From assembly GCF_052324685.1 (NCBI RefSeq), contig NW_027506902.1, forward strand, positions 562,771 through 626,770: DNA of 64,000 nt, written 5' to 3'. The stretch comes from Brachyhypopomus gauderio. Taxonomy: Eukaryota > Chordata > Actinopteri > Gymnotiformes > Hypopomidae. The position numbers were made by a program, and so were the translations under genes. Below are positions 48,497-58,029 of the stretch, piece after piece. The notes under the pieces are model-generated. The model had not been told where the DNA came from, did not search any database, and saw only the letters and a program-made list of their open reading frames with translations. Position 1 is the first letter of the stretch. Each line of letters starts with the position of its first letter.

Positions 48497-49251
48497 TGTT
48501 ACGACCCAGTCTAGGTTGGGCCCATAACACTGTGAAATAATGGTGAACCTTCTCTAGTGACAGATCACGTACGACCAATAGCGCATAGTAAAACGAGTTT
48601 ATGTAGGTTACAGGTGGTGATATATATATATATATACAGGTGATAGACGGACATATACATATAAATATACATAAAAGAGAAACCCCACTGTCTTCAGGTT
48701 GGCTAAGGCTGAAAACCCAAAACAAAAGAACAACCACTACCCAAAATGTTAAATCAAACAGCCACCAACCCTACCCAGGGGTGACCAGGACACGCACCAT
48801 ACAAAACCATAACATATACAACACATTAATAAACAACGAACAGCCGAGACAATCTCTGCTCAGAAATAGAGTCCACCGAACTAAACTACCATATAGGAAA
48901 ATCAGCACAGTCATATATCGATAACACAGACGGCAAACTAGTCCCAAGCATTAGAACCAGCATGCCGCGCTGACGCAAACGAATGATCCGTATTTATTGG
49001 AGTGTTCTTCCGCATTCCACCGGCGTCCGCATTCCGATCACTTCCGCATTCCGCGACACAGGTCGCAGTCCGCAAACCACCCCCTCGTCCGGGCAGCGCA
49101 ACTCTGTCTAGAAGAGACACTGAACACACATGCAGAACGAAAACAACCCCCACCAAATACACATGGAAAATCAGCGCAACTCTGTCTAGAAGGGACACTG
49201 AACACACATGCAGAACGAAAACAACCCCCACCAAATACACATGGACATAAC
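48497..49251. mobile_element. LTR-like insertion with internal duplication
   Basis: Begins TGTTACGACCCAGTC and ends GACATAACA; the host element is collinear on both sides when this is removed. Near its right end a segment of about 69 bp (CAACTCTGTCTAGAAG ... ACACATGGA) is duplicated in tandem (49098-49246). The 5-bp duplication is ambiguous (ATTTG-like). Confidence 0.6.
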
Positions 49252-50152
49252 AATTTGTACACCGTTTTTTTTTTTTGTCTAGTATTTGCGTGGGTGTTTT
49301 GTTCTAGCGTGCTTGTGCTTCATGTTTAATGTAATTCCACCCATGCTCCTCCCCTTAAATGTGTGTTTGGTGGGGTCCGGCTGTGGTCCCGTGCCACGGA
49401 GTGTGGCACGGAGGGCGTAGCTCCTACGGGAGGCCCTGACCAGAAACGTGGGGGGTTCTCCTGATTTGGAGGAGACCCCTCCCCCATGGTAGGGGGATCA
49501 GGGTAAGTACGCGTGTGTGTTTTGTGTTGGTGTGTGTTGGGGTGTGGGTGTGTGTGTTTGTGCAGGTGCTTCTCCCTGGCGATGGATCATGGTGTTCCTG
49601 GACCCTCTCTCCTGCTCGGTGTGACCAGAAGGCCCTTGGGGCTGTTCCCCAGCCCTCGATGGGGGTGCTCTAGGCCTCGGTCTCTGGAGCTCCTGGGTTG
49701 GGTGGAGGAGTCCACCTTGTAAAGGGAGGCCCCGGCTGGGGCTGACTCCCCAGGAGGCTGGGGTGGCCCCTAGCAGAAGGCAGGGGTCAGCTCCAGGAGG
49801 AGGCAGGTCCAGGAGGTGACATAGCCACGCCCCAGGGAGGTAACCTGCACACACACACCTCGGACGAATAAGGTGCCATAGCTTCTCGTCCTCGCACATG
49901 TGGGGCCCACCGGCTGAATGCCGGTTAGGGTGTGAGGACCCTGTGACTGACCGGGGCGTGGTTTTGTGTTGTTAATGGCCCAGTCGGTCCAGGGTCCCGC
50001 CCAGGGAGGTGAGCTAATCAGTGTTTTATGTTGCAGCTCCTGGACTGCAGGGGGTGTGTCCCTGCTTGTCCTTGCCTTCCTGCCCCTTCTTGTTTCGTGC
50101 AGCTGCTGTGGGCCACACCCAGTGGAGGGGAGTGTGGCTTGGTGGGGGGGTC

Positions 50153-50471
50153 TGTCATGGTGAGGCGCCCCCCTACCGGTCGCCTCCGTCCACGTCCCGG
50201 GCCCCAGCAAGACTGTCAACGGGCCTGCCGGTTGTTGTTGTTTGTATTGTTACGTTGTGCGCGTCCCTCAGGTGGGAGGAGCCCGTGATCCGTTTCACCT
50301 GTTTGTCTATATATGTCTTGTCTTTGTACCAGTTGACCGCTGGTCATTATATCCTTCATTTGGATCTAAGTCACGGGTTTTTGGTTTGCGCACTTTTCAA
50401 TTAAACCATCCTTTTTCCCTGAGACTTGGCATGATCGCCTCCATTTTATTTCGCTCACCCTGCCCGTCACA
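50153..50471 (+). repeat. 3' LTR of the truncated element
   Basis: Starts TGTCATGGTGAGGCGCCCC after a GGTGGGGGGGTC polypurine tract and ends CTGCCCGTCACA. Similar to LTRs at 55772, 57489 and 63551. Confidence 0.88.
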
Positions 50472-50651
50472 ATATTTATACTTACCCAAGTCTTCATAAA
50501 CTGGCAAAAGTAGGACAGTTCTCAATCTTTTACACAAAGGGCAGGTGTGACTGTAGATTTTTATCCCAGACAACTTCATTAATTAAACAAGTTTAATTAG
50601 TTTACCTGTTTAAGTTGTAATGCTAAATGACATTCATAACCTAAGTGTAAT

Positions 50652-50992
50652 TGTGATGCGTTGGAGGAGGCAGGCACAACGAAACAATAGCAGTGAAACA
50701 TAGAACGTTTATTGCAGACACTAGTGCAGTCCAGCACGGTAACGTGAGCACACATACACGGACACACGCAGGCACAAAACTTTAGACAGAGACGAGCACA
50801 AGACATTGTGCGAATGCACATTAAATAGGTGCTCAAACACATTCCCCAGTGATCACAAGACAAGGCACAGGTGAGACTATGAACACGCTCACAGACGACC
50901 CACACCCACCGAACAACAAACATGGACGTAACTGCACACAGACGACATAACGACATGCCCACAAGGAGGGGTCCGGAGCTGTCACCATGACA
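50652..50992 (-). mobile_element. Solo LTR with perfect target duplication
   Basis: 341 bp between GTAAT (50647-50651) and GTAAT (50993-50997). In sense (minus) orientation it starts TGTCATGGTGACAGCTCC and ends AACGCATCACA. Confidence 0.9.
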
Positions 50993-51196
50993 GTAATACA
51001 TAATTTACACTCAACAACCCTGAGCATGAAACAGAGAATTGTATGTTAAATACTTACCAGAGTAGTAAAAAGGCTCCTTAATTAGACTTTTAGAATACAA
51101 TCTTGTTAGGTATTTTAAAGTCCAAATTTTACCCAAAAATGAATAGTGTGATATGAAATGTATTGATGATGGTGCTTAGCTTAATAACAATGTAAT

Positions 51197-51621
51197 TGTA
51201 ACGCAGCAGACGCTGCTGAGCGAGAGGATGGACACAAACGCTGAGAAGAGCGAGATTTATTACAGGGCATTCCATAATTGTCGTCACTAAAGCAGTCAGG
51301 GGTCATAACGGGGGGGCAATCCGAGTAACACAAATAAACCGGCATAATGCAAACAAGGCAAACACGAGCAAGGCAGGGAAACAAAGAGTACACCAACCAC
51401 AGGGAATAGCAATACACACTAGAACAAACCACGAGATAACATCCACAGGAGAACGAATAACAGACAACCAGACTGGGGAAATACAGGGACTATATGAACA
51501 TGAAACTAAACTAGGAACAGGTGATAACAATAACGACACGGGCGTGGCAGACAGAGAGAGGAACAAATGGGAACGGGGAAGCTAGGCGGGACCAGGGAGG
51601 AGGGAGGGGCTGGACATGACA
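51197..51621 (-). mobile_element. Solo LTR
   Basis: In minus sense starts TGTCATGTCCAGCCCC and ends CTGCTGCGTTACA. Flanking 5-mers GTAAT and GTAAC match in four of five. It shares the TGCCCTGTAATAAATCTCGC polyadenylation segment with the fragment at 24486. Confidence 0.82.
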
Positions 51622-51973
51622 GTAACAGTAAGAAAGAGCAAGAAAATATAATATAGTAGGGTGACCAAACGTCCGTATTTCCCGTGACATGTCCGTATTT
51701 CACGTCCTGTCCCGGGCGTCCCGGGATATTTTTTAAAACTGTGGAAATGTCCTGGTTTTTAAATTACGTTAATCGGGCCATTAATTCCACAGGCACTAGG
51801 ACCCTGAGCACGGCGCTGTATGACACGGAATCCCTGAGCCTCATCAGTTGAGCCTCATCATACTCAGCTGGCGGAGAACCAACGTTTTTCCATGACTGTA
51901 AGTACAATTCGGAAAGTGCAGATTTTTTTCCATGACTGTAAGTGAACAATTCACAATAAATAATACAGACTGT
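51622..51973. other. Non-coding with a short repeat fragment
   Basis: 51660-51735 contains GTGACCAAACGTCCGTATTT and a tandem GTCCGTATTTC, resembling one end of a transposon whose partner is not seen. No gene. Confidence 0.35.
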
Positions 51974-52275
51974 GAATGCAGATGTTGAGAAGAGCAAGGT
52001 TTACTCAGGCAGATCTAGAAGAAAGGTCATTAATACAGTCCTAACACTGAGAAGAGCAATGTTTACACAGGCAGATCTAGAAGAAAGGTCATTAATACAG
52101 TCCTAACACCGAGAAGAGCAAGGTTTACACAGGCAGATCTAGAAGAAAGGTCATTAATACAGTCCTAACACTGATGAAGAGCAAGGTTTACACAGGCAGA
52201 TCTAGAAGAAAGGTCATTAATACAGTCCTAACACTGATGAAGAGCAAGGTTTACTCAGGCAGATCCAGACATCAG
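51974..52275 (+). repeat. Minisatellite of 62-65-bp units
   Basis: About five copies of a unit containing GAGAAGAGCAAGGTTTACAC and TCTAGAAGAAAGGTCATTAA, with one or two variants per unit (GAGAAG versus GATGAAG; ACACAGG versus ACTCAGG). Confidence 0.92.
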
Positions 52276-52739
52276 AAAGCCAGCATGGATATCCATAAAA
52301 TAATAAGCAAAGGGAAAATCAGGGAATAGAAGCAAAATGTAAACTAGAAATAACAAACATAGGTGCATTTCCTTTACCTCATTATGTTGTGCACCCTTTT
52401 TATTCCCGTTGGTCGTTCGGTCCAGTGCTGCACATTGCCCCACTGGAAGTTCCACGCTGGACCTCTCTCCGCTGCTGCTGTCTGTTATGCATTAGTGTCT
52501 GGAATAGTGCTAGTGCTGCCTGTTTTGCAGTTGCCCTTTTGTTTGCATTTATGGAGAATTAACATCCTGTGTTGCAACCCTCGCCTTTGGCCGCCTCTGT
52601 CCCCGCATCACAGACGTCACATGTCTATCTTGATATTATGTTAAATATCCAGGATCATTTATAGAGCCCAAACAAACCACAAACTCATGACACTGCACCA
52701 CTTTTCTTTTTTTTTGAAGGGTTGGAGACCTCCTTTTAA
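52276..52739. other. Possible LTR remnant
   Basis: 52429-52620 (CAGTGCTGCACATTGCCCCA to CCTCTGTCCCCGCATCACA) resembles the solo LTR at 55158 (CAGTGCTGCACATTCATC to GGCCGCCTCTCC). Start not defined. Confidence 0.45.
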
Positions 52740-52975
52740 TAAGAACCAACCAGGTAATTGTGAATTAATTAAAGAAAGGGAAATATATAAATCAATCATC
52801 AAAACAATCTTTCACCAGTCTCCCATATGTGGGAAAAGCAGTAAAGGTGGACTCATCAGAGAACAATACATTTCACATTGTCCACAGCACAAGATTTGCA
52901 CATCTTGCACCATTGAAATCGACGTTTGGCATTTGCACAAGTGACCAAAGGTTTGGCTATAGCAGCCCGGCCGTG

Positions 52976-52980
<5 letters not shown>

Positions 52981-53029
<49 letters not shown>
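52981..53029. repeat. (TAA)n microsatellite
   Basis: About 16 pure AAT trinucleotides. Confidence 0.95.
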
Positions 53030-53030
<1 letters not shown>

Positions 53031-53049
53031 ATTTTATTGTATTACCTGA

Positions 53050-53433
53050 TCTCCACTGATCCAGCCTCACCTGACGCTCATCACCACGCTCGCTGTATAC
53101 TATACTTATACGCCCACATTCCACTTCCTAGTTGCGAAGTATTGCCGACACATGCCGCGTACCAAGCCTTTCTATTACCTGTCTGCTCTCCTGTGTTCTG
53201 ACCCTCGATTACGTCCCCGACCTTGTCTCCTGCCTAGTCCCTCTGTACCTCCTGACTTCTGCTCCCCCGGTATGACCCTGGCCTGGACTGTCCTGACCAC
53301 GCCAAGAAAACGCTGTTGCTACTTGTTCTAGTGCTAGTGATTCACCTGCCTGTTTCTGTACCAGCGTCTCATTTAAATAAAAGTGGTATTCTTCCGCATT
53401 TGGATCCCTCTCTACCTGGTCAATACGTTACAT
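53050..53433 (+). mobile_element. LTR fragment related to the solo LTR at 23651
   Basis: Shares AGTTGCGAAGTATTG, TAGTCCCTCTGTACCTCCTG (one or two changes) and the end GGATCCCTCTCTACCTGGTC then AATACGTTACA. The start is truncated. Confidence 0.7.
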
Positions 53434-54034
53434 TTATTTAGTATAGCGCTTTTCAGGACACTCAAAGAAGCTTTACAGTACAAAATTACAAGCATCATAA
53501 TGACTGTACAATACATTACAATATAGAACAACATTATAAGAAACAAAGAGAATTAGTATTAGTATATTGACCCTGTGGAGCTCCCGACGGGCAGTTTTGG
53601 TGGAAACAGGAAAGATGAGGTGCACATTTAATTCTGCCATGATTTGGGCAGCCGTGGTTTTATGTTTTTTGGATATAATCCAGGTTAGCACACAACATCC
53701 CTTTCAGACAGCTTCCTCTTGTGTCCACAGTTAATCCTGTTGGATGTGGTTCGTCCTTCTTGGTGGTATGCTGACATTACCCTGGATACTGTGGCTCTTG
53801 ATACATCACAAAGACTTGCTATTTTGGTCACAGACGCACCAGCAAGACATGCACCAATTTTAACTCTGGTATGTCACCCATAATGCTGTGTGCATTGCAA
53901 TATTTTGAGCAAAACTGTCCTGTAGTTTAGCTCGGGTGTATTCCTAACCAAATTGCACAGTAAGGGGCGAGAACGAGTTTTCAAACCTGTGAAAGACTAC
54001 AAAGACTACCACAACAAATCGCACATGTGCTTAT

Positions 54035-54213
54035 ATGGATGCAGCCACGAAGCCGCCAGGTTTGCTTCATGGAAAATTCACATTTAAGAAGCTTCCTAAT
54101 GGAGACATTGACAAGACTAAAGTTGTTTGCACCTTATGCAACGCGGAATTAGTTTATTGTAGGAGTTCCACCAGTCTGAAATACCATTTAAAGTACCATT
54201 TGCTAATGCTGCT
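54035..54213 (+). pseudogene. BED-finger N-terminus of a hAT transposase
   Basis: MDAATKPPGLLHGKFTFKK followed by VVCTLCNAELVYCRSSTSLK and YHLKYHL, i.e. a C2H2-type BED finger as in ZBED/hAT proteins. After it the frame runs into a retroposon tail (GTCCAAGCCCCCAGTGAGC at 54269) and stops. No catalytic domain. Confidence 0.7.
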
Positions 54214-54582
54214 GATGCTGCACTTTTTACAACAGTTCTTGTCACAAAGCAGCTTTACAAGTGTCCGAGTCCAAGCCCCCAGTGAGCAAGCCAACGGCGA
54301 CAGTGGCAAGGAAAAACTCCCTCGTTTTTTTGCATGTGTGTGTCCGTCATAGCAAGTTTAAGGTCTGTTTCTGTTAGTTTATTGTCTTTTCTCTGTATAG
54401 TTATTTGCATGTTCTCTTTAGTTTACATACCCCTTTACCTGTTTACTTTCCTGTGTTTATTCCGTTGCCTTCTTTATTTATTAAATTATTTTAAAATCTG
54501 CATCTGCGTCACACCTGGCCCCTTAAAACTTTACAGACTGGTTGAAATGCGTGACTTGCTAAACAAAAATCTAAAAAAAAAA

Positions 54583-54615
54583 ATAATAAATAAATAAATA
54601 AATAAATAAATAAAA
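54583..54615. repeat. (AAAT)n microsatellite
   Basis: Short AAAT array next to an A-rich retroposon-like tail. Confidence 0.9.
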
Positions 54616-54722
54616 TTATTTCTCAGCTCAATAAAGATTATTTTCCTCAAATTTTGTATTCATTTATATTATTTCTGAACATCTAATTTAAATCAAACTT
54701 TTACAACCTGGGTTACACCCTG

Positions 54723-55043
54723 TGTCACGTTACAAGCTCGGACCCCTCCCCTTGGGGGTGTGTTTACATAGTCCGTGTCTGTGTATGTACATGTAGGGGT
54801 GTGGTTGTGTGTGTGTGTGTGTGTACTCCTGTCATTAGTCTAACGTGTTTCACGCGGTGCTTGTTAGTTAAAGTGCATAAAGCGTGTGTGTGTATAACGT
54901 CTTGTGCTCGTCTTTGTCAGAGTCATACACCTGTGTGTGTTTATGTTCTATGTGCGCTGACTGCGCTTTTCCCCAAAAAAAAGTAACGTTAGTGTTTTTC
55001 AATTACAACGTGCCTCATTTTTGATGTTGCACTCAACGTTACA
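54723..55043 (+). mobile_element. Solo LTR with perfect target duplication
   Basis: 321 bp from TGTCACGTTACAAGCTCGG to CTCAACGTTACA, flanked by CCCTG (54718-54722, 55044-55048). Contains a GT microsatellite at 54808-54825. Confidence 0.88.
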
Positions 55044-55157
55044 CCCTGCTTCTTACTCCTCTTCAGATTGTGCAAATAATTATCAACAAATCAATTTCTG
55101 CAATGATTCAGTAAGATGCCTCAATTGTCAGGAAAAGAATTTAGAATTGTAACCAAT

Positions 55158-55521
55158 TGTCACAGTGAGGAAGCCGGGCTGCCACCAGAGGGCGCGTGCA
55201 CCCACTCAGGTACCCACACACCACACCCCCTCTAGCACTAAACCACTCCCTAGGTCCCAATCACCTCTGTACTAACACCTGCCTTGTTACGTGTTTCATC
55301 TTCTTAAGCTCACAGGTCACGCTGTCCAGTGCTGCACATTCATCTGAGAGAGCTTCTCATCACTGGACCTGCTCCTTGTTAGTTCATGTTCTGAGGACCT
55401 GCTCAACCCGTGTCTTTTGTTTACACCTCTGCCTTTGGCTTGTTGCATTTTTTATTTTAAATGATGGAAAATAAAGAGTACAACGTCCAACCTCCGCCTC
55501 TGGCCGCCTCTCCACGTTACA
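55158..55521 (+). mobile_element. Solo LTR with perfect target duplication
   Basis: 364 bp from TGTCACAGTGAGGAAGCC to CCTCTCCACGTTACA, flanked by CCAAT (55153-55157, 55522-55526). Contains AATAAAGAGTAC as the likely polyadenylation signal. Confidence 0.9.
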
Positions 55522-55771
55522 CCAATACTATATCAATTGGATGTGGTCCTTTGTGGTCCTTTCTATCTGAATAACATTATTTTAAGATACAGTGCTTGCA
55601 GTGGAAGCAGATTCCAGGCACAATGTATGTGTCTTCAAGCTTTATTCATCCATACAGATCATGGTTCCAACCTTACAGATTTCATTTAGTTTAACTTATC
55701 ATTGTGAAGGAATCCTCATGAATACCATGAATTACCAACGAGGCAAGTGCGGTTTACATACACTTACATAC

Positions 55772-56063
55772 TGTGACGGGCGGGGGTGAGCAACTAAAAG
55801 GAAGCGATCACGCCAAGTCTCAGGGAAAAGTGATGGTTTAATAGAAAGTGTGCAAACCAAAACCCGTGCAAAGATCCAAATTAAGGATATAATGACCAGC
55901 GGTCAACTGGTACAAAGACAAGACATATATAGGCAAACAAACGACCCTCAGGTGAGACGGATCACGGGCTCCGCCCACCTGAGGGACGCACATGAGGTCA
56001 CCAAACAACAACAACAGCCGCTGTGGACGGAGGCGGCCGGTAGGGGGCCGCCTCACCGTGACA
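55772..56063 (-). repeat. 3' LTR of the complete element
   Basis: In sense starts TGTCACGGTGAGGCGGCC and ends CGCCCGTCACA. Nearly identical to the 5' LTR. Confidence 0.92.
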
Positions 56064-57488
56064 GACCCCCCCACCAAGCCACACTCCCCTCCACTGGGTG
56101 TGGCACACAGCGGCTGCACACAAAACACGAAGGGGTAGGAAGGCAGGGACAGGCAGGAACACACCTCCTGCAGTCCGGGAGCTGGAACATAAAACACACA
56201 ACATTAAACAGCTCACCTCCCCGGGCGGGACCCTGGACCGACCGGGCCGTTCACAACACAAAACCACGCCCTGGTCGGTCACAGGGCCCTCACGCCCTAA
56301 CCGGCATTTAGCCAGAGAGCCCCAAGGGTGTGCGGACGAGGAGCTACGACTCCTTTATCGTCCTTAGTGTGTGTGTGTGTGTGCGCGCAGGTTACCTCCC
56401 CGAGGCGTGACTACTTCTCCTCCTGGACCTACCTCCTCCCAAAGCTGACCCCGGCCCTTGGCTGGGGGTCACCCCGGCCTCCTGGGGAGCCAACCCCTCC
56501 CGGGGCCCCTCATCGCAAGGTGGACTCCTCCACCCAACCCAGGAGCGCCAGAGACCGAGGCCCAGAGCACCCCCGACGCGGGCTAGGGAGCAGCCCCAAG
56601 GGCCTCCTGGTCACCCTGGGCAGGAGGGAGGATCTCCATCTCCAGCAGGAGCTTCTCAGACCAGAGCCCCATGGTCCCCAAACAGCCGGGGGCACCAGCC
56701 CTCTAGGGAGGGGCTCTTCATGACCGGGCTCCGGTCACCCCACAACACAAGGGGGCTCCTGGCAGGTGGAGACCCCCACAAGGTCCAGGAACACCACGAC
56801 ACCACCAGGGGGAAGCACCTACACACACACACACACACACACGGGACCACAACCGGTCCCCCCCCAAACACACATTTAAGGGGAGGAGCAAGCGTGGAAT
56901 TACACACAACAACGACATTTCACGAGCACGCTAGGACACAACGAACACGCAAATACTAGACAAACAGAAATAGTGCACAGACAGTAAACGAACGGGACCA
57001 AAACATGCGTGCTCTACATAAACACAATAGTGACGCGCCGCTCAGAGTCGCAGTCGCTCCCCACATTAAACACAAGACACACGGGGAGCGAGGCGACCGT
57101 GACGAGTGGCGACCACGTCACACACATGAAACACTAAACACATAACGACGCGCACGCACACTGATCCTCCGGTCCGTTACCCGTACACACTCATCACACA
57201 CACGAGAGTTTTCCCAGGCAGACACCCTGGTCCTCACCGTGCCACACACAAACAAACGCACGGCGGAACTCTCAACACACAACGGACACGAAGGGCTTTC
57301 CCAGGGCAGACTGCCCTGGTCCTCGCCGTGCTACACACATACACACACACACACACACAAAACACAAAAGCACGGCGGAGCTCTTCAAACGAAACACCAC
57401 GTAGACAAACACTTACCACGAGACATGACCACGAACGAAGGAGAAAGAAAAAGAGACTCGGCGGCTTCCAAAGTGTGGCTGGTCATTC

Positions 57489-57785
57489 TGTGACGGGCGG
57501 GGGTGAGCAACTAAAAGGAAGCGATCACGCCAAGTCTCAGGGAAAAGGGATGGTTTAATAGAAAGTGTGCAAACCAAAACCCGTGCAAAGATCCAAATTA
57601 AGGATATAATGACCAGCAGTCAACTGGTACAAAGACAAGACATATATAGGCAAACAAACGACCCTCAGGTGAGACGGATCACGGGCTCCGCCCACCTGAG
57701 GGACGCACATGATGTCACCAAACAACAACAACAACAACAGCCGCTGTGGACGGAGGCGGCCGGTAGGGGGCCGCCTCACCGCGAC
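57489..57785 (-). repeat. 5' LTR of the complete element
   Basis: Starts (sense) TGTCGCGGTGAGGCGGCC and ends CGCCCGTCACA. Differs from the 3' LTR by a few substitutions and an extra CAACAA. Confidence 0.92.
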
Positions 57786-57790
57786 ACATA

Positions 57791-58029
57791 CACTATGCAC
57801 ACATAAATGTGTGTAGACTCAGACAAAGACAAGCATGGGACATTGCGTAAACACACATTTTATACATGAACTAAACGAGACCCAAGTGATGTCGAGATGA
57901 GCCACATGGTGAGACGGATGAACACATGTACATTGAACTACACCCAAGGAAATACACGTATGGATATAACCAGACGTAGGCTACACCTACACCCGCCCAA
58001 AAGGAGGGGCCCAGGGCTGTACCATGACA
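57791..58029 (-). mobile_element. Partial LTR split by the complete element
   Basis: In minus sense starts TGTCATGGTACAGCCCTGGG and contains CCTCCTTTTGGGCGGGTG, parallel to other LTRs here. Its downstream end is interrupted at 57790 by the insertion. A possible continuation left of 55767 was not resolved. Confidence 0.55.

Larger units (their letters stand above)
48312..50471 (+). mobile_element. 5'-truncated copy of the 2-kb non-autonomous LTR family
   Basis: Matches, in reverse, the complete copy at 55772-57785. 48312-48496 corresponds to about 57000-57125, 49252-50152 to the middle and 3' part, and the 3' LTR lies at 50153-50471. The 5' LTR is absent. It is interrupted by another LTR-type insertion at about 48497-49251. 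Confidence 0.8.
52740..53960 (-). mobile_element. Tc1-like transposon split by an insertion
   Basis: The right part (53573-53960) encodes on minus LTWIISKKHKTTAAQIMAEL and VSTKTARRELHRVNI, the HTH region of a Tc1 transposase. The left part (52740-52977) continues it, ending GCAGCCCGGCCGTGTATAT. The break at 52978-53572 holds a TAA microsatellite and an LTR fragment. Dead copy. Confidence 0.7.
55772..57785 (-). mobile_element. Complete 2.0-kb non-autonomous LTR retrotransposon
   Basis: 2,014 bp, flanked by CATAC (55767-55771 and 57786-57790), with direct LTRs at 55772-56063 and 57489-57785. They are nearly identical; the right one has extra ACA/CAA units. Sense is minus. A polypurine tract (GGTGGGGGGGTC when reversed) sits just upstream of the 3' LTR, with an unassigned leader after the 5' LTR. 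The internal 1,425 bp is GC-rich and has no gag, protease, RT or integrase motif, so movement would need enzymes from another element. Confidence 0.9.

Noticed and set aside
54801..54986. Cys/Val-rich frame
   Set aside because: Encoded by a GT microsatellite within a solo LTR.
56064..57488. Frames of 60-153 residues inside the complete LTR element
   Set aside because: GC-rich composition opens frames on both strands; no gag, protease, RT or integrase motif.
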